Part shown: positions 44,863 through 56,019 of the stretch, piece after piece
Position numbering within the stretch: the stretch's first letter is position 1
How the letters are laid out: the number at the start of each line of letters is the position of its first letter
Assembly (NCBI GenBank): GCA_018907035.1
Contig: JACCIC010000027.1
Location: forward strand, 4,159,001 to 4,223,000
Source: Sycobia sp. Sy_11
Lineage: Eukaryota > Arthropoda > Insecta > Hymenoptera > Epichrysomallidae
Reading direction: 5' to 3'
DNA length: 64,000 nucleotides
Program-made: the position numbers and the translations under genes
The notes under the pieces: generated by a model
What the model was told of the DNA's origin: nothing
Databases searched by the model: none
Seen by the model: only the letters and a program-made list of their open reading frames with translations

Positions 44863-45060
44863 GAATGGAAATGGGTATAAATATCCTCGCTCTCCCTTAC
44901 TCATTAGCTCGGGACGCACACTTTACCATCCCTCTCCTCCATAACGGTCGAACTCAGGAAATCCCTGGGCTTTCCCGTGCACTCGCTTTTTTTGCTCCTA
45001 TAGTTAACGCCGATGCAAGATCCGACCTGATCACTCTCTCCCACTTACGCTCTCTCTCCC

Positions 45061-45071
45061 TCACACACACG

Positions 45072-45125
<54 letters not shown>
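45061..45125. repeat. (AC)n microsatellite
   Basis: Long AC tract ending exactly where the R1-like reading frame starts. Confidence 0.95.
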
Positions 45126-45126
<1 letters not shown>

Positions 45127-46647
45127 CACTGAAGGATTGCACGGCTTATCCTCACGCCAATTTGGATTTCGGCAACCAAAATCAACAGTCGAAGCTATTA
45201 AACTGGTAGTGTGTACCGCAAGAAATGCTATCAGTGGCAAAAGATGGAAAGGTGGCACTAAACAGTATTGTGCCATTGTCGCTCTAAATTTCAAGAATGC
45301 CTTCAACTTAGCGCGCTTGTCTTCTATGATTAATTCTCTTAAAGAGTTCGGTGTATCTGGCTATCTACAGAATGTTGTGCCCAACTACTTTGAAAATAGG
45401 ATAATATTATACCGAACGGATGAGGGCATTGTATCGCATAAGGTTACTGCGGGAATCCCCCAGGGCTCGGTTATGGAACCTATATTGTGGAATATTATGT
45501 ATGATGGCATGTTGAGGATTTCACAACTGCCTGGTTCAATAACAGTAGGCTACGCCGACGATATCGCTCTAGTAGTGACGGCTAAGACCCTTGATGAACT
45601 CGCTGAAAATGCCAATGAGGCAATCAACAACATCAATAAATGGATTAAGTCGGCTGGTCTACAATTAGCGGAGCACAAGACAGAAGTAGTTCTTGTCAGC
45701 AGTCCTAAGAAGGTAGATAGTATTACTCTTAAAGTTGGTAGCTGCCGTATTAGTTCTGCGCCATCTTTACGATACTTGGGTGTACAGCTTGATGCCAGGT
45801 GAAACTTCAAAGAGCATCTAAAGATATCTGGTGAAAAAGCGCAACGAGTTGCAGTTGCCTTGTGTCGGCTCATGCCTAATATTGGTGGCCCACGCCCGCC
45901 CCAGTGGAAGCGGGCTGGAAGCTAACAAACATATTAGCTTATGTTATTAATTCTGTTAGCATGTATGCAGCGCCAATCTGGAATCATGCATGTGGAATTA
46001 AATCGTATTGTGATCTGGCCATTGCAGCCCGTCACCGCTCCTGTATACGTATTATTAGTGGTTACAGGACAGTATCCACCGACGCTGCTGAGGTACTTGC
46101 CAGAATTCTTCCTTTCGATTTAACTGCAGATGAACTGGCTAGACTGCACAACATATGTAAGGCCGCAGTGGATTCTCTACAAGGTGCTAAAAACGTGGAA
46201 TGTCATCGTTCTATAGAAATATGGCAAAAACGATGGAACAATTCTAACAAAGGCCGATGGACTTATCGTATCCTCCAAGACATACAAACATGGATCAACA
46301 GGAAACACGGGGAACTAGTTTTTCACCTAACCCAGTTGCTGACTGGACATGGTTGTTTTAGGTTTTAGTTCCACCGTTTTCACCTGGATAATAATGACTT
46401 CTGTCCCATCTGTCCGACATTGGTTGAGGATACTGGACACATATTAGTGAGCAGCGCCCGTTTTAGAACACAACGTGCGCAATTGATTAACATCATTAAT
46501 AAGTCGTTAATACCAGAGAGCATTATATCAATAAGGCTGGAATCTCCTGAAAACTGGAAGGTAGTAGCCAGTTTCGCAAAAGAGGTGATGACCAAACTTA
46601 GAAATGCCGATAGAATTAGGCGAATGGCCCAGGATGAATTAGGCTAG
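45126..46647 (+). pseudogene. R1-clade-like non-LTR retrotransposon ORF2, 5'-truncated
   Basis: Reverse transcriptase from motif 2a on: LSSRQFGFRQPKSTVEAI, CAIVALNFKNAF (first Asp of the RT replaced by Asn), AGIPQGSVMEPILWN, VGYADDIALVV (catalytic YADD, about 45548-45580), EHKTEVVLVSS and LRYLGVQLDA. A TGA at 45800 (Trp expected) and a frameshift near 45900 interrupt it. It resumes INSVSMYAAPIW, GYRTVSTDAAEVLA, then GRWTYRILQDIQTWINRKHGE, LTQLLTGHGCF, a TAG at 46366, and CPICPTLVEDTGHILVSSARF, a C-terminal zinc finger whose last Cys is Ser. The endonuclease domain is absent. The overall order is that of R1-type elements. Confidence 0.85.
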
Positions 46648-46903
46648 CTGATTCTATTTTAATTTGCAGAGGATGAACACCGAACCCCTGATCACTTGTG
46701 TGGATGAGAGACGTAGGATAATGTCATAGGTAGAGGAGCCATATAGGCTAACAAACAACCCCGCCGAAATAATATTCCCTGATAGTTCCGGCGGGATGCT
46801 GGTTTCGAGAGGCCACTAGTGCAGAGCTTGCTCTGCCTACGCCTATAAAAAAACACACACACACGCACACACACTGTAAGTCTTATAGCATATACCTGTG
46901 GAC

Positions 46904-46905
<2 letters not shown>
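46648..46905 (+). repeat. 3' untranslated region of the R1-like element
   Basis: Follows the stop at 46647. It contains two small hairpins (CCCGCCG...CGGCGGG near 46758-46796 and GCAGAGC-tt-GCTCTGC near 46822-46837) and ends in an (AC)n tract at about 46850-46875. Hairpins in the 3' UTR are common in R1/LINE elements for RT recognition. Confidence 0.5.

Positions 46906-46950
<45 letters not shown>
46906..46950. repeat. (TA)n microsatellite
   Basis: TA tract. Confidence 0.95.
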
Positions 46951-46953
<3 letters not shown>

Positions 46954-47104
46954 ATCTATGCTTGCACACGCACATTCACTCTGATTTTCATCTCGGTGAT
47001 GCTTGATAGCAGTCGCCTTCGTTCCATCTAGGAAAGGGAGAAACTGATGGGGAAAAGGGGCAAGGGAAAAAATGAACTGAAATCGCAGTCATGTTTATAT
47101 ATGA

Positions 47105-47465
47105 ATGATATTAAATTAATAAATATTTTTATCGTCTTACAGTCTATATAATATATTAGTTAAAATAATGACTGTCCTTGTTTATGTTCACCCCAATAGA
47201 ATCCGAAATAAAACTTATTACTACAATAAATTATATTAAAAATTAAAAATAAAAATAAAATTAAATTAATAATAAAATTAAAATAACAATCAAAATAAAA
47301 TAATAAATAAAATAAAATGAAAATAATAAGTCATATTTTATGCTAGTAAAGAACAACCTGATTGCTCCCACCACCTTAAATTTATAATCACTTTGGTGTC
47401 CGACGTTTCGAACCGCTACGGTTCATGCTCAGGAACTAAACTTAAAACTGAATGATATTAAAGTC
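47105..47465 (-). repeat. Penelope-like tail with degenerate hammerhead (family B, minus)
   Basis: Matches the family B tail: 'taataaatatttttatcg', 'actgtccttgtttatgttcacccc', 'aataaaacttattac'. The hammerhead remnant at 47398-47436 has CTGAGCA in place of CTGANGA, so an essential G is lost. Confidence 0.75.
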
Positions 47466-49944
47466 ACATACGCACAAGATATATATTTCCAAGTCTAATG
47501 TTATATTATATTATGCGGTAAAAAACTATCCCGAGTGGGTTCTGCTTCTGTAGAGGGACTTATGTCAAGGGATGGTAAAGAAGAAGGGGGACGTGACGTA
47601 GATCGGAAGATCGTGGTGGACCTTTAAATATGTATAGGCGAACAGTACTTGTTAGTTGTCGTATATACTGGCTCCGCATTCTTTTATTTATACGGTTTTG
47701 CACGTTGCGCTCGCGGTAGTAGCCGATAGTTGATCGTAGAAGTGCAACGTTCTTTTTTGAATCTCCTCCTTGACTCCGGATATTCATAGACTCAAAGGTT
47801 TTAATCAAGAGCGGGGCTAACAGTCGCACACTCTACACGGTAGTTCAGAAGTCTCCTTTGTCTTTTCATAGTTCGCGTCGCGTTGATCACCATCGCGCTC
47901 GATAAATCGATTTCGAGCATATCGTACATTGCAAGCGTTGAAACGACGAATATGAACTCCTCCTCCCAAAACCGAGTTGGGGTAGAGGCCCACAAGCCAT
48001 AATCCTCTCCGTATGCGGAACTGTTGCGTGGCGCGAAAATGGTACGAAGAATAAGAAGTTAATTGTTGGCATCACGAATTTGGAATCGTATGCTCGTTTT
48101 ATGTTTCACACTCAAAGAGTGGGTAACATATGGATAACGGTAAAATAAACACGTAATTAATTCTTATTACGTGTTCCTATTTATATCCTAATGCTAAGAC
48201 TAGAAATGATCGCTATCATTTCTAGTTAACTCTACTCTAGACTACCTTATATCTACATCTTTCGCTTATTATTATTAAATAACGCCATGTATTCTTGAAA
48301 GTATGTATTGAAATTTTAAAGATATGAAGAAGTTTGAAATGCAATGTAACTTAAATATATACGAAAATTTAAGGTATCTTAGATATATGAAAAAAAATTG
48401 AAGTATTTCAAAACTCAAATATATGGTAGGAATTTGGATTATATTGAAATTAGTATATGGAAAGAAATTACAATGTAAGAAAAATTAGATATATAAAAAG
48501 AAATTTATATATAACAAAAGTTAAAACTAAGGTGTTCTTTCTTCGCTGTTTTACTGGTCTTCTTCTTCCTCACGTACTTCAGGATAATTGGGCTGTCACC
48601 TCGTTTTGACTCCGGCTGTCGTCGGCTCGTATGTGTGGCTGGTAATTGCAAGCTGTGTCTTCCTTTTCAATATTCCTCTAGAAACAAAGGAGGTATCAGT
48701 GCTATGTGATTACATCCTTTGTAACTGGGACGGTATTGATCGGATTGCGCCATTTGTTTTATTTGTAAATCTGCAGCAGGAGTACCGTTGAGCTTCTATA
48801 AGGCATTTACGCCCTTTATGAATACGGGTGAATCTTGATGACTGCATCTTCCGATCAACACCTATACTATCACAATTTGTTTTAGAATTGGACGAACATG
48901 TTGGTTGACTTTAATTTTGATCCTGAGGGGCTGCCATATGGGAGGAAGATTGTGTGCGAACTATAATAGGGAATTTTTTGGGCGATACCGTTATTTACGT
49001 ATTGAAGTAGATCGATGCTCATGGCACGGTAGCCATAACTGGCTGGGTCGTGTGTCTCAGTACGCTCGTTATGACCTGTAACGTTTGTGCCTTTCAAAAC
49101 TTTCTCGCAATCTGCTTTGTTCTAAAAGAGCTTTCATCTCCTCCCTTTTTATCTTTAAGTTAACGTTTTTCCACGCGCTTTCTCTTTGCGGTTTTGTAAT
49201 TTTTGTTTTGCAATTTCTTTACGTTTAATTTTCTTACTTTCAAATCAAGAGATTCGCGCACTTCTCTTTTTCAAATTCCCGTTACTTTACTTTTCGCGTC
49301 TCAGTTTTCTCTTTGCACACCTTAAATTTAAACTCATTAATTAAGAAAAATATTAATTTTACTTAAATTTCTGTGAAACACTTCACTTAGATAATCGTTT
49401 TAATAAGGCCTTTGCACTCCCGCACTTCTTCCACTAGTGAAATCTGAATCGATTCGCGAAGCTGATCACGTGCGAGCGTTTGGCGCCTTTTTATCAAAGC
49501 TTAATTAATTTAAAATAATAATACTAATAATTAATCTAAAGATAAATAATCCAACAATGGAAGCTTGCTGCGTCCGATAACATCTAGGGATCTACTAAAT
49601 AAATGAAGCAGAAATTTATAAATATATATCAGATCTTTATTAAACACGTTCGAGTCTTATAGATACACAGAGAGAACTGGCGCACAACGAGGCGGCGGAT
49701 AACTGCCGAGAGGCGCGCTCTCACATACATGCACACAGAGAGTTGTTAGTTCAACAAAGTGCGTCGAGCTAACGTCTCTTTGTCACAACAAATTTTGCTC
49801 AATAAAATAAATCATACCGAAAGAAATGCTCAAATATCATGCTAAAAAATTGTAGACAAATACACAACCTACAAATATTACACATGAAATCTGGTATTTC
49901 TTCTCGGGATTCACTGGTGAAGCCATCTTTTGACAAACGCTGGA
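47466..49944. other. Unassigned region, part GC-moderate
   Basis: About 47500-48080 and 48580-49100 are less AT-rich and could be retrotransposon remnants, but no motif was recognised. 48199-48226 is a perfect 12-bp stem hairpin. About 49560-49790 read on the minus strand looks LTR-like (CAATAAAGATC-like poly(A) region and a TGTGACAAAGAGACG start), without matching ends. Confidence 0.3.
48199..48226. other. Perfect hairpin, 12-bp stem, 4-base loop
   Basis: ACTAGAAATGAT - cgct - ATCATTTCTAGT. It is isolated in AT-rich DNA; its function is unknown. Confidence 0.8.
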
Positions 49945-49975
49945 AACTTACTTGTACAACCAATAATAAAAATTG
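49945..49975 (-). repeat. Orphan mariner right terminus
   Basis: 'aaacgctggaaacttacttgtacaacca' is the right-end sequence seen at 22165-22189 and 55325-55349. No transposase adjoins it. Confidence 0.5.
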
Positions 49976-50205
49976 TTTACGTTTCTTTAATTGTATACTT
50001 TAAATTATAATTAATTTGGAATAGATTAGTCAAAACCTTTAAAAAATATGTAAAGAAAATAAACATACATTGAAAAAATAACTAGTCACATAACTTCTTA
50101 TACGAATCGAACGAATGGCAAAACTCCGATAATAATATCAAAATTATGTTTTCAAAGCTTTGTCCATAGGAATAAATATAATAGAAATTCATACGCATAA
50201 TTCGA

Positions 50206-50206
<1 letters not shown>

Positions 50207-50243
<37 letters not shown>
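50207..50243. repeat. (TA)n microsatellite
   Basis: TA tract abutting the LTR-like island. Confidence 0.95.
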
Positions 50244-50246
<3 letters not shown>

Positions 50247-51483
50247 AACCGCCCGAACGGCGGCTGTAGGTGAGAGCGCTCGTGTGAAACCGCGAGAGTT
50301 CGGGCGTGTCCGCGAAACGATACGCGCGAGCCGCGAGGGCGCTAGAAGCGCTATAGGAAGTAAGAAGTTCGGAACGAACTTCGCATTCTTGATTTGACCT
50401 TCGTCAATTCGCGTTCTGGAGTTGGCTTTCATCGTTCGTAGTTCTACACTTACACCTTTTTCTCTTCGTCCCCGACGCACCTTTATTTCGTCCCGCTTTA
50501 AAATACCGTGGTATTTTCCGTTCTCGATCGTATTGCGAATCGTAGAGTTAAGGCCGCAGTTCTTGCGCCTTTCGCGGTAACGTGTTACAAGTTTGCCCTC
50601 GTGCAAACTCTGTGCGAGCGCATCGGTGTCGACGAGGAGAGGACACGCGGCGACATCCTTGCATCAGCCCCGGACCGTGAGCGAAAGCTCCGAGGAAGCG
50701 TGTACGCGTTATTATACGTGTGCCGTCGTGAGCCAGCGACGCCATTAGCGACTACGAGCCGCAGCCACGCGGAACCGCGCAAGTTAGCAGCCAGGAGCAA
50801 GAGAGAGAGCGCGCGCCCGGTCGCCCTGACGCCGGCGACAGCACCAGCGAGCGCCAGCGACAGCACCAGCGAGCGTCAGCGACTGCACCAGTGAGCGCCA
50901 GCGACAGCATCATCGTCGTCGGCGGCAAGCAGCTTTTTGCTTTTGTTGTTATATTCACGTGTGCGTATAGCTAGGTCCTGACCTGCCGCCGCACCCGCGC
51001 GCCGCGATCTACCGAATATATAGCTTCGCGCTTCATCCGTAATAACATGTATATATCGCGCGCAGCCAAGTGATAAGTATCGTAATACCTTTTTATAATA
51101 TTGTACTGTCGTAAATGCGTTCGCGTATAAGTAGTTTGTTAGCATATAGTATGTAATGTTATACCGTCGTTCCCACGTGTTTCGTATCGAGAGCGTCCCG
51201 TTCCGTTTCCCCCGTCCCCGAGTACGTTGAATGAGTGCATAATTATATAAATAATTGATGTAGCGTCGCGGAACCCGCAACCAGTACCGTATGTACGTAT
51301 CGGACTGTAATTGTAAATAGATCGCAAATGATAATAAATGTTACTATTGTAATAATCTGCTAAAATCACCCGCGTGGTTCATTTTTCGTTCCCCGTCCCC
51401 TTTCAGCGGAGTGCACGACCAGCAGCGTGGAAGAGCCCACGCACACACGCAAGTGAACCGTAAGTAATAACCCGATTTCGGGG

Positions 51484-51488
<5 letters not shown>
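50244..51488 (+). repeat. GC-rich LTR-like island (solo LTR candidate, 1.25 kb)
   Basis: Starts TGTAACCGCCCG and ends ...CGGGGTTATA, which would be GGTTACA with one change. (TA)n lies on both sides (50207-50243 and 51489-51538). The interior is GC-rich, with AGCGCCAGCGACAGCACC-type short tandem repeats (about 50845-50905) and AATAAA signals near 51335. As with 43674-44806, the open frames in it are compositional. A gene promoter or untranslated exon is an alternative reading. Confidence 0.5.

Positions 51489-51538
<50 letters not shown>
51489..51538. repeat. (TA)n microsatellite
   Basis: TA tract on the right of the LTR-like island. Confidence 0.95.
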
Positions 51539-51540
<2 letters not shown>

Positions 51541-51796
51541 CTTAATTATGCAAAAATTTTACCATATTGTTTGTTAAAGTTCCTTTCAATGACAGATTAC
51601 TATTTTCCATGTAAAATACCGATTTTTCCTTATTTGTTATTTCAAAATTATATCGAAAAGTTTTAGAATGTTACTTTACGTTATTGAAACAATTTCATAT
51701 ATATATAGAGTAGCATGGGCTCAGGTAATAAAGTCATCTCATTGTTTACTATCATTAAGTACCGTTCTTTACTTACTAAATTGAAATTGAAATAAA

Positions 51797-52120
51797 TAAT
51801 GTCTTGTTATATATAATTGATATCTATAATTTACTTACAATAAACTATATATATCTGGATTTTCAGCTATTTTAAACATATGTAGTTATAAAATTCTAAG
51901 TGATTTACTAATAAAGCCTAAAATATTCAAATTTTGGTATATGCTGTAAAGTTCTATCATGCAAAAATTAACTATTTATAAAAAAAGAGAGTATGCAATT
52001 TGTGCAAATCAGCATGGTAAGTTCATAAATGATTTTTTTTAATTATGGTGAATTATTAGAATAAATGTCATAAGAACATTCACCTCAAATCGATTTTTTA
52101 AGCTACTCATGTAATATCTA
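51797..52120 (+). repeat. Dispersed repeat alpha, copy 2
   Basis: See copy 1 at 1985-2335. Same order and orientation of shared blocks, no coding. Confidence 0.6.
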
Positions 52121-52189
52121 AATACTCATATTTTGTTTGTCCTTTGCTTATTATAATTTGATTAAAAATTATAGAAATCTTATTTAGGA

Positions 52190-52505
52190 ACTAAATCACA
52201 TTTAGTTCCTGAGGATGAACCATAGCGGTTCGAAATGTCCGACACCAAAGGAAAAAATACGATGCTGGTGGCAGTTAGCTGTCCTTCACTAGCATACAAT
52301 ATACTTTATTATTTTTATTTTATTATTATTTTATTTTATTATTTTTGATCTTTAATCCAATTTATTTTTAGTAATAAGTTTCATTTCAGATTCTTAGGTG
52401 GTGATAATAAACAAGAACAGTCTGATTGTCGTTATTTTAGTTAATATATTACATTATAAAGACTACAAGACCGATAAAAATATTTATTGATTTGATATCA
52501 AGTGC
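52190..52505 (+). repeat. Penelope-like tail with hammerhead-like motif (family B, plus)
   Basis: The hammerhead-like segment 52205-52243 has GTTC, CTGAGGA, stem II GAACC/GGTTC and GAAATGTC. Stem I has one mismatch (CGAC instead of GGAC). The family B tail follows with 'agtctgattgtcgttattttag' and 'agaccgataaaaatatttattgatt'. Confidence 0.7.
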
Positions 52506-52765
52506 ATACTCATTTTCATACCTATTATTCACGTGCTTACTGTACTTTTATTAATACTTTTAGAACAATCTACAAGGTGTGCTATTAATCCCGAGTGTAC
52601 AAAATTATGTAAAAATAAACTGAGCTATTTTGAAACAATATGTTTAGATATAAGTTTTACTAATGAATCCTTCGTTTCAAATACTGCATTTTACTTATTT
52701 TTCTTACAACCGTACTATTATTCTTTCAGTTCATAATATTATCATATATTGTATAAAGTACTTAC

Positions 52766-53072
52766 ATTTTGAAATAGAAGACTTTCGATTCTCCAGTCGA
52801 TGAGCATGGAATGAGATGTTTTTCTAAAACACTTAAAATATCTGCACAAATATCTTTTAGTTCTTTTTCAACTTGAGATCGATACTGACGAATCATTTCC
52901 AGCTTTTCCTCTGCACCCTTAGCTTCTTCTTTCTGTTCAATGCTAGATATAATTCTCCAGGAAGCTCTTCGAGCACCAATAACATTTTTATATGCCACAG
53001 ATAGTAAATTTCTTTCCTCTACAGTAAGCTCTATATCTAACGAGGCAACCTTTTTCATGGCTTCAACCATCT
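52766..53072 (-). CDS. 14-3-3epsilon: 14-3-3 epsilon, internal exon (dimerisation and first signature)
   Basis: Encodes (E)[19 protein letters not shown] through [12 protein letters not shown](M). It contains the first 14-3-3 signature [11 protein letters not shown], with the groove Lys, and [17 protein letters not shown], with the groove Arg. Acceptor tttttgtccatttcag (ends 53073). The exon starts in phase 1 within a Glu codon whose G is in the upstream exon. The donor AT|GTAAGT (52765-52760) is a perfect consensus. The N-terminal exon (~20 residues) was not found between here and 64000, so the preceding intron is at least 10.9 kb. The residue pattern ([20 protein letters not shown]) is epsilon, not zeta. 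Confidence 0.95.
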
Positions 53073-53555
53073 CTGAAATGGACAAAAATTTAAAACGATT
53101 AGGAATTTTTAGTTATCTGAAAAACACAAAAAGTAATCAATATTCTATTAATCGAAAGTATGGGTTAATATCTGTAGATTTAATAATCAATATTATATAA
53201 TCATAATCTATAGTATATATAATCAAATATACAAGCAAAATGTTCTACGAGTGTGTCATAGTAATCTTTTTAGAGAATACCGTGCTATGTACGTGGTCAG
53301 TCTGATGATTAGACTCGTATACAACTTATACATCGGTCATCTCTTCTAACCTGCATAATGATTTCACATTTTTGACGATAAACAAAATGTTTTCTTTCTA
53401 TAATTCTTTTACGAAATGCCTCTGAAATGGTAGTCAATGTGAGTTAATTTCTAATTTCACCGGGAAAGTTTAAAATAACACCAGGAATGACGATTTTATG
53501 ATGAAACATCCTTCTATTAGGAGACGAACTTAGTTTCCTAGCTTCACGTTTAGAT
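53073..53555. other. 14-3-3 epsilon upstream intron, AT-rich start
   Basis: No repeats recognised in this part. Confidence 0.4.
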
Positions 53556-53777
53556 GGTGATAGTAGTAGGAAAAGTCAGATGTATCGGATATAATACTTA
53601 TTTTTTAGTTTTGGCATGTACCAATAAAATTCAGTTAGCAGGCGCCATCATTTGTGTAACCATTATAATTTTTTGATCAGTAAAAAATATATCGTGACAA
53701 ATATTTTTTCGACATGTCCTTTTACACTATTTTGATTTGAAAAAAAAATGTAGCAGAAATTTATAATCCAAATTAAT

Positions 53778-56019
53778 AAGGAACCAGCGATATTTTTATG
53801 TCATATATTTATCCTCGACCGAAAATTGGTTTAAATAAATAAACCACGCGAGATATCCATCGTGTTCCAGGTTTCCCGAAAGCAATTTTACCCATTAGTT
53901 GTCATTTATCCTCGTAAAATTCTTTTTCCACCTTATTCTACAATAGAAACATAATGGATATCTCATATGGTGCACTGTCATTGAATCACCTGATAAATTT
54001 TCCAGAATCTTATTGTCATTTGAATAATGTTTGTTATATTTATCTGTTATATTATTCTTTGACAGAGCGTGATATGAGTGTAAAATTTTTTTTGTAAGTT
54101 TGAAACCACTTTTATTAGGTGTACAAATAAGTTCTCACCGTTTTGAAAAGATCGCGCCACCGATAAGATAACATTGAAATTGTCAGCTGTAAAAAGTCGT
54201 ATAGTATATATGGACATCTGGAAACAATATAACCTTTTAATACCTCTGACTTTTTGCTAGCATCACTTAGTTTTCATCGTGTTAAAATATCAAGTTTTGA
54301 GCCAAGTAAGCATTATTTGCGGGAATAGTTAATTTACCTCTTTCATTCAAAGCAATCTGCAGCTGAAGCACATCAGCTACTTATAGAAGCATATGGGAAT
54401 GCTAATTTGAGTGAGAGAAGTTGTCGAAAGTGGTACCAAAAATTCAAAAGTGGTGATTTGGACGCGGAGGACAAAACACGCAGTGGAAGGCCCAAAGTGT
54501 ATGGTGGCACAGAATTGGAAGCTTTACTGAAGGAAGATCCATGCCAAACGCAAGAAGAACTTACACAAGAGTTAGGAGTGACTCGGCAAGCTATTTCTCA
54601 ACGTCTCCAAACCCTGGGTATGGTGCAAAAGCAAGGAAATTAGATTCCTTACGAACTGAAGCTAAGAGACGTCAAGCGTCGCTTATTCGCTTGCAAACGA
54701 TTGCTCAAAAGGCAAAATTGTAAAGGATTTCTATATCGAATCGTGACGGGAGACGAAAAGTGGATTCACTAATACAACCCAAAGCGTAGGAAGTCATCGG
54801 ATAAGAAGCTAATGCTGTGCATTTGGTGGGATCAGCTTGGAGAAATCTATTAGGAACTGCTTCAACACAATCAAACCGTTACCGGAGATTGATACTAACA
54901 ACAGCTGATGCAACTGAGCCGAACATTGAAGATTAAACGTCCATAATGTGCCAAAAAGAACGATAAAGTCCTTTTGCAGCGTGACAACGCTCGGCCACAT
55001 GTTGAAAAAACCGTAAAGGAAACGTTAGAAGCGCTGAATTAGGACGTCCTACCCTTCCCGCCGTATTCACCAGACATTTCTTCAGACTACTACCAATTCC
55101 TGTTGATGACTCATAGTCTGGCTGAGCAGCACTTCACTTCTTATGAGGAATTAAAAAAATGGGTCGATTCGTGATTCGCTTTAAAAGACGAGAAATTTTT
55201 TAGACGGAATATCCACTTGCTGTCCGTAAGATGGTCAAAAGTGATAGAAAGTGAGGGGCAATATTTTGAATGACACTACTTGTACCTTATTTTACAATAA
55301 ATTCTTATTTCTTTATAAAAAAACGTCGGAAACTTATTTGTACATCCAATTAATACAGCACCTTCCAAACCACTCTAACATGTTATGATAGGAAAATGTA
55401 TTTCTAATAAATTCAAGAGACTATATATATTATTTTTCTAACTTAAATATATTTGTGATAATCAAATTAGAAAAATCAATGTTATAGACAAAGTTCTCTT
55501 AATTTTATGGTGAATACCATTAAAAACTTTGAATATAATAACATACATGATGATATATAAAATAGTAGAGAGTTTGTTAAATATTGTTTTAAACATAATT
55601 TGGAGACCTATCTACCATAAATTTTTTACATTCCATATGTTTTTGCTTTAAAACTCGAATTTTTATGAGCAAAATTACAAATTAAAAAGTACTTGTATCA
55701 TGTATCATCTGAGCAGCGGGGTAGATCCCTGACATATCGGCAGTAATTTGGACTGATTATAGTAGCTGAAAACGCTTATTATTAATTGCGTTTTGCTCAA
55801 TAATCATTAACCTTACAGCAAAAATGGATAGAATATAAAAAATTCAATTGAATAGGATCTACAAATTTTGTTTGAATAATTTTTTCTAAACTTAAATTTA
55901 GTCTTTAAAACTTCACTGTGGACGATCGCTCGACTCTTCAGTACATGCAAAGAAATCATTTAAACTAATTTTTGGCTGTGGATAAATTGGTCGCTAAAAT
56001 ATGTCGATGGCTCCCGGAC
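53778..56019 (+). mobile_element. Inverted-repeat element X2, itself carrying a mariner
   Basis: The right arm (about 55370-56019) closely matches the right arm of X1 and ends ...TCGATGGCTCCCGGAC before TA. The left arm is reduced to about 60 bases (53778-53835, 'ccagcgatatttttatgtcata'). The middle (53840-54114 and around) holds X1-like 'gagatatccatcgtgttccagg' in both orientations. Mariner M6 sits inside at 54115-55350. Confidence 0.75.
54115..55350 (+). mobile_element. Mariner M6 inside element X2, transposase broken
   Basis: The termini TTAGGTGTACAAATAAGTT and (reverse complement) TTGGATGTACAAATAAGTT lie beside TA. The transposase is recognisable end to end: SKHYLRE-like start, RSCRKWYQKFKSGDLDAEDK, TQEELTQELGVTRQAISQRL (54407-54643), IVTGDEKWIH, LMLCIWWDQLGEIY, LLQRDNARPHVEK, FPPYSPDISSDYYQFL, FFRRNIHLLS. 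At least six in-frame stops, most at Trp, Tyr or Gln codons, and no large deletions. A relative of M5. Confidence 0.88.

Noticed and set aside
44954..45306. VCVCVC-type cysteine-rich peptides
   Set aside because: Translations of the (AC)n microsatellite.
50508..50894. 128-codon and overlapping open frames as genes
   Set aside because: Same reason: GC-rich LTR-like island with short tandem repeats, frames open on both strands, no recognised motif.
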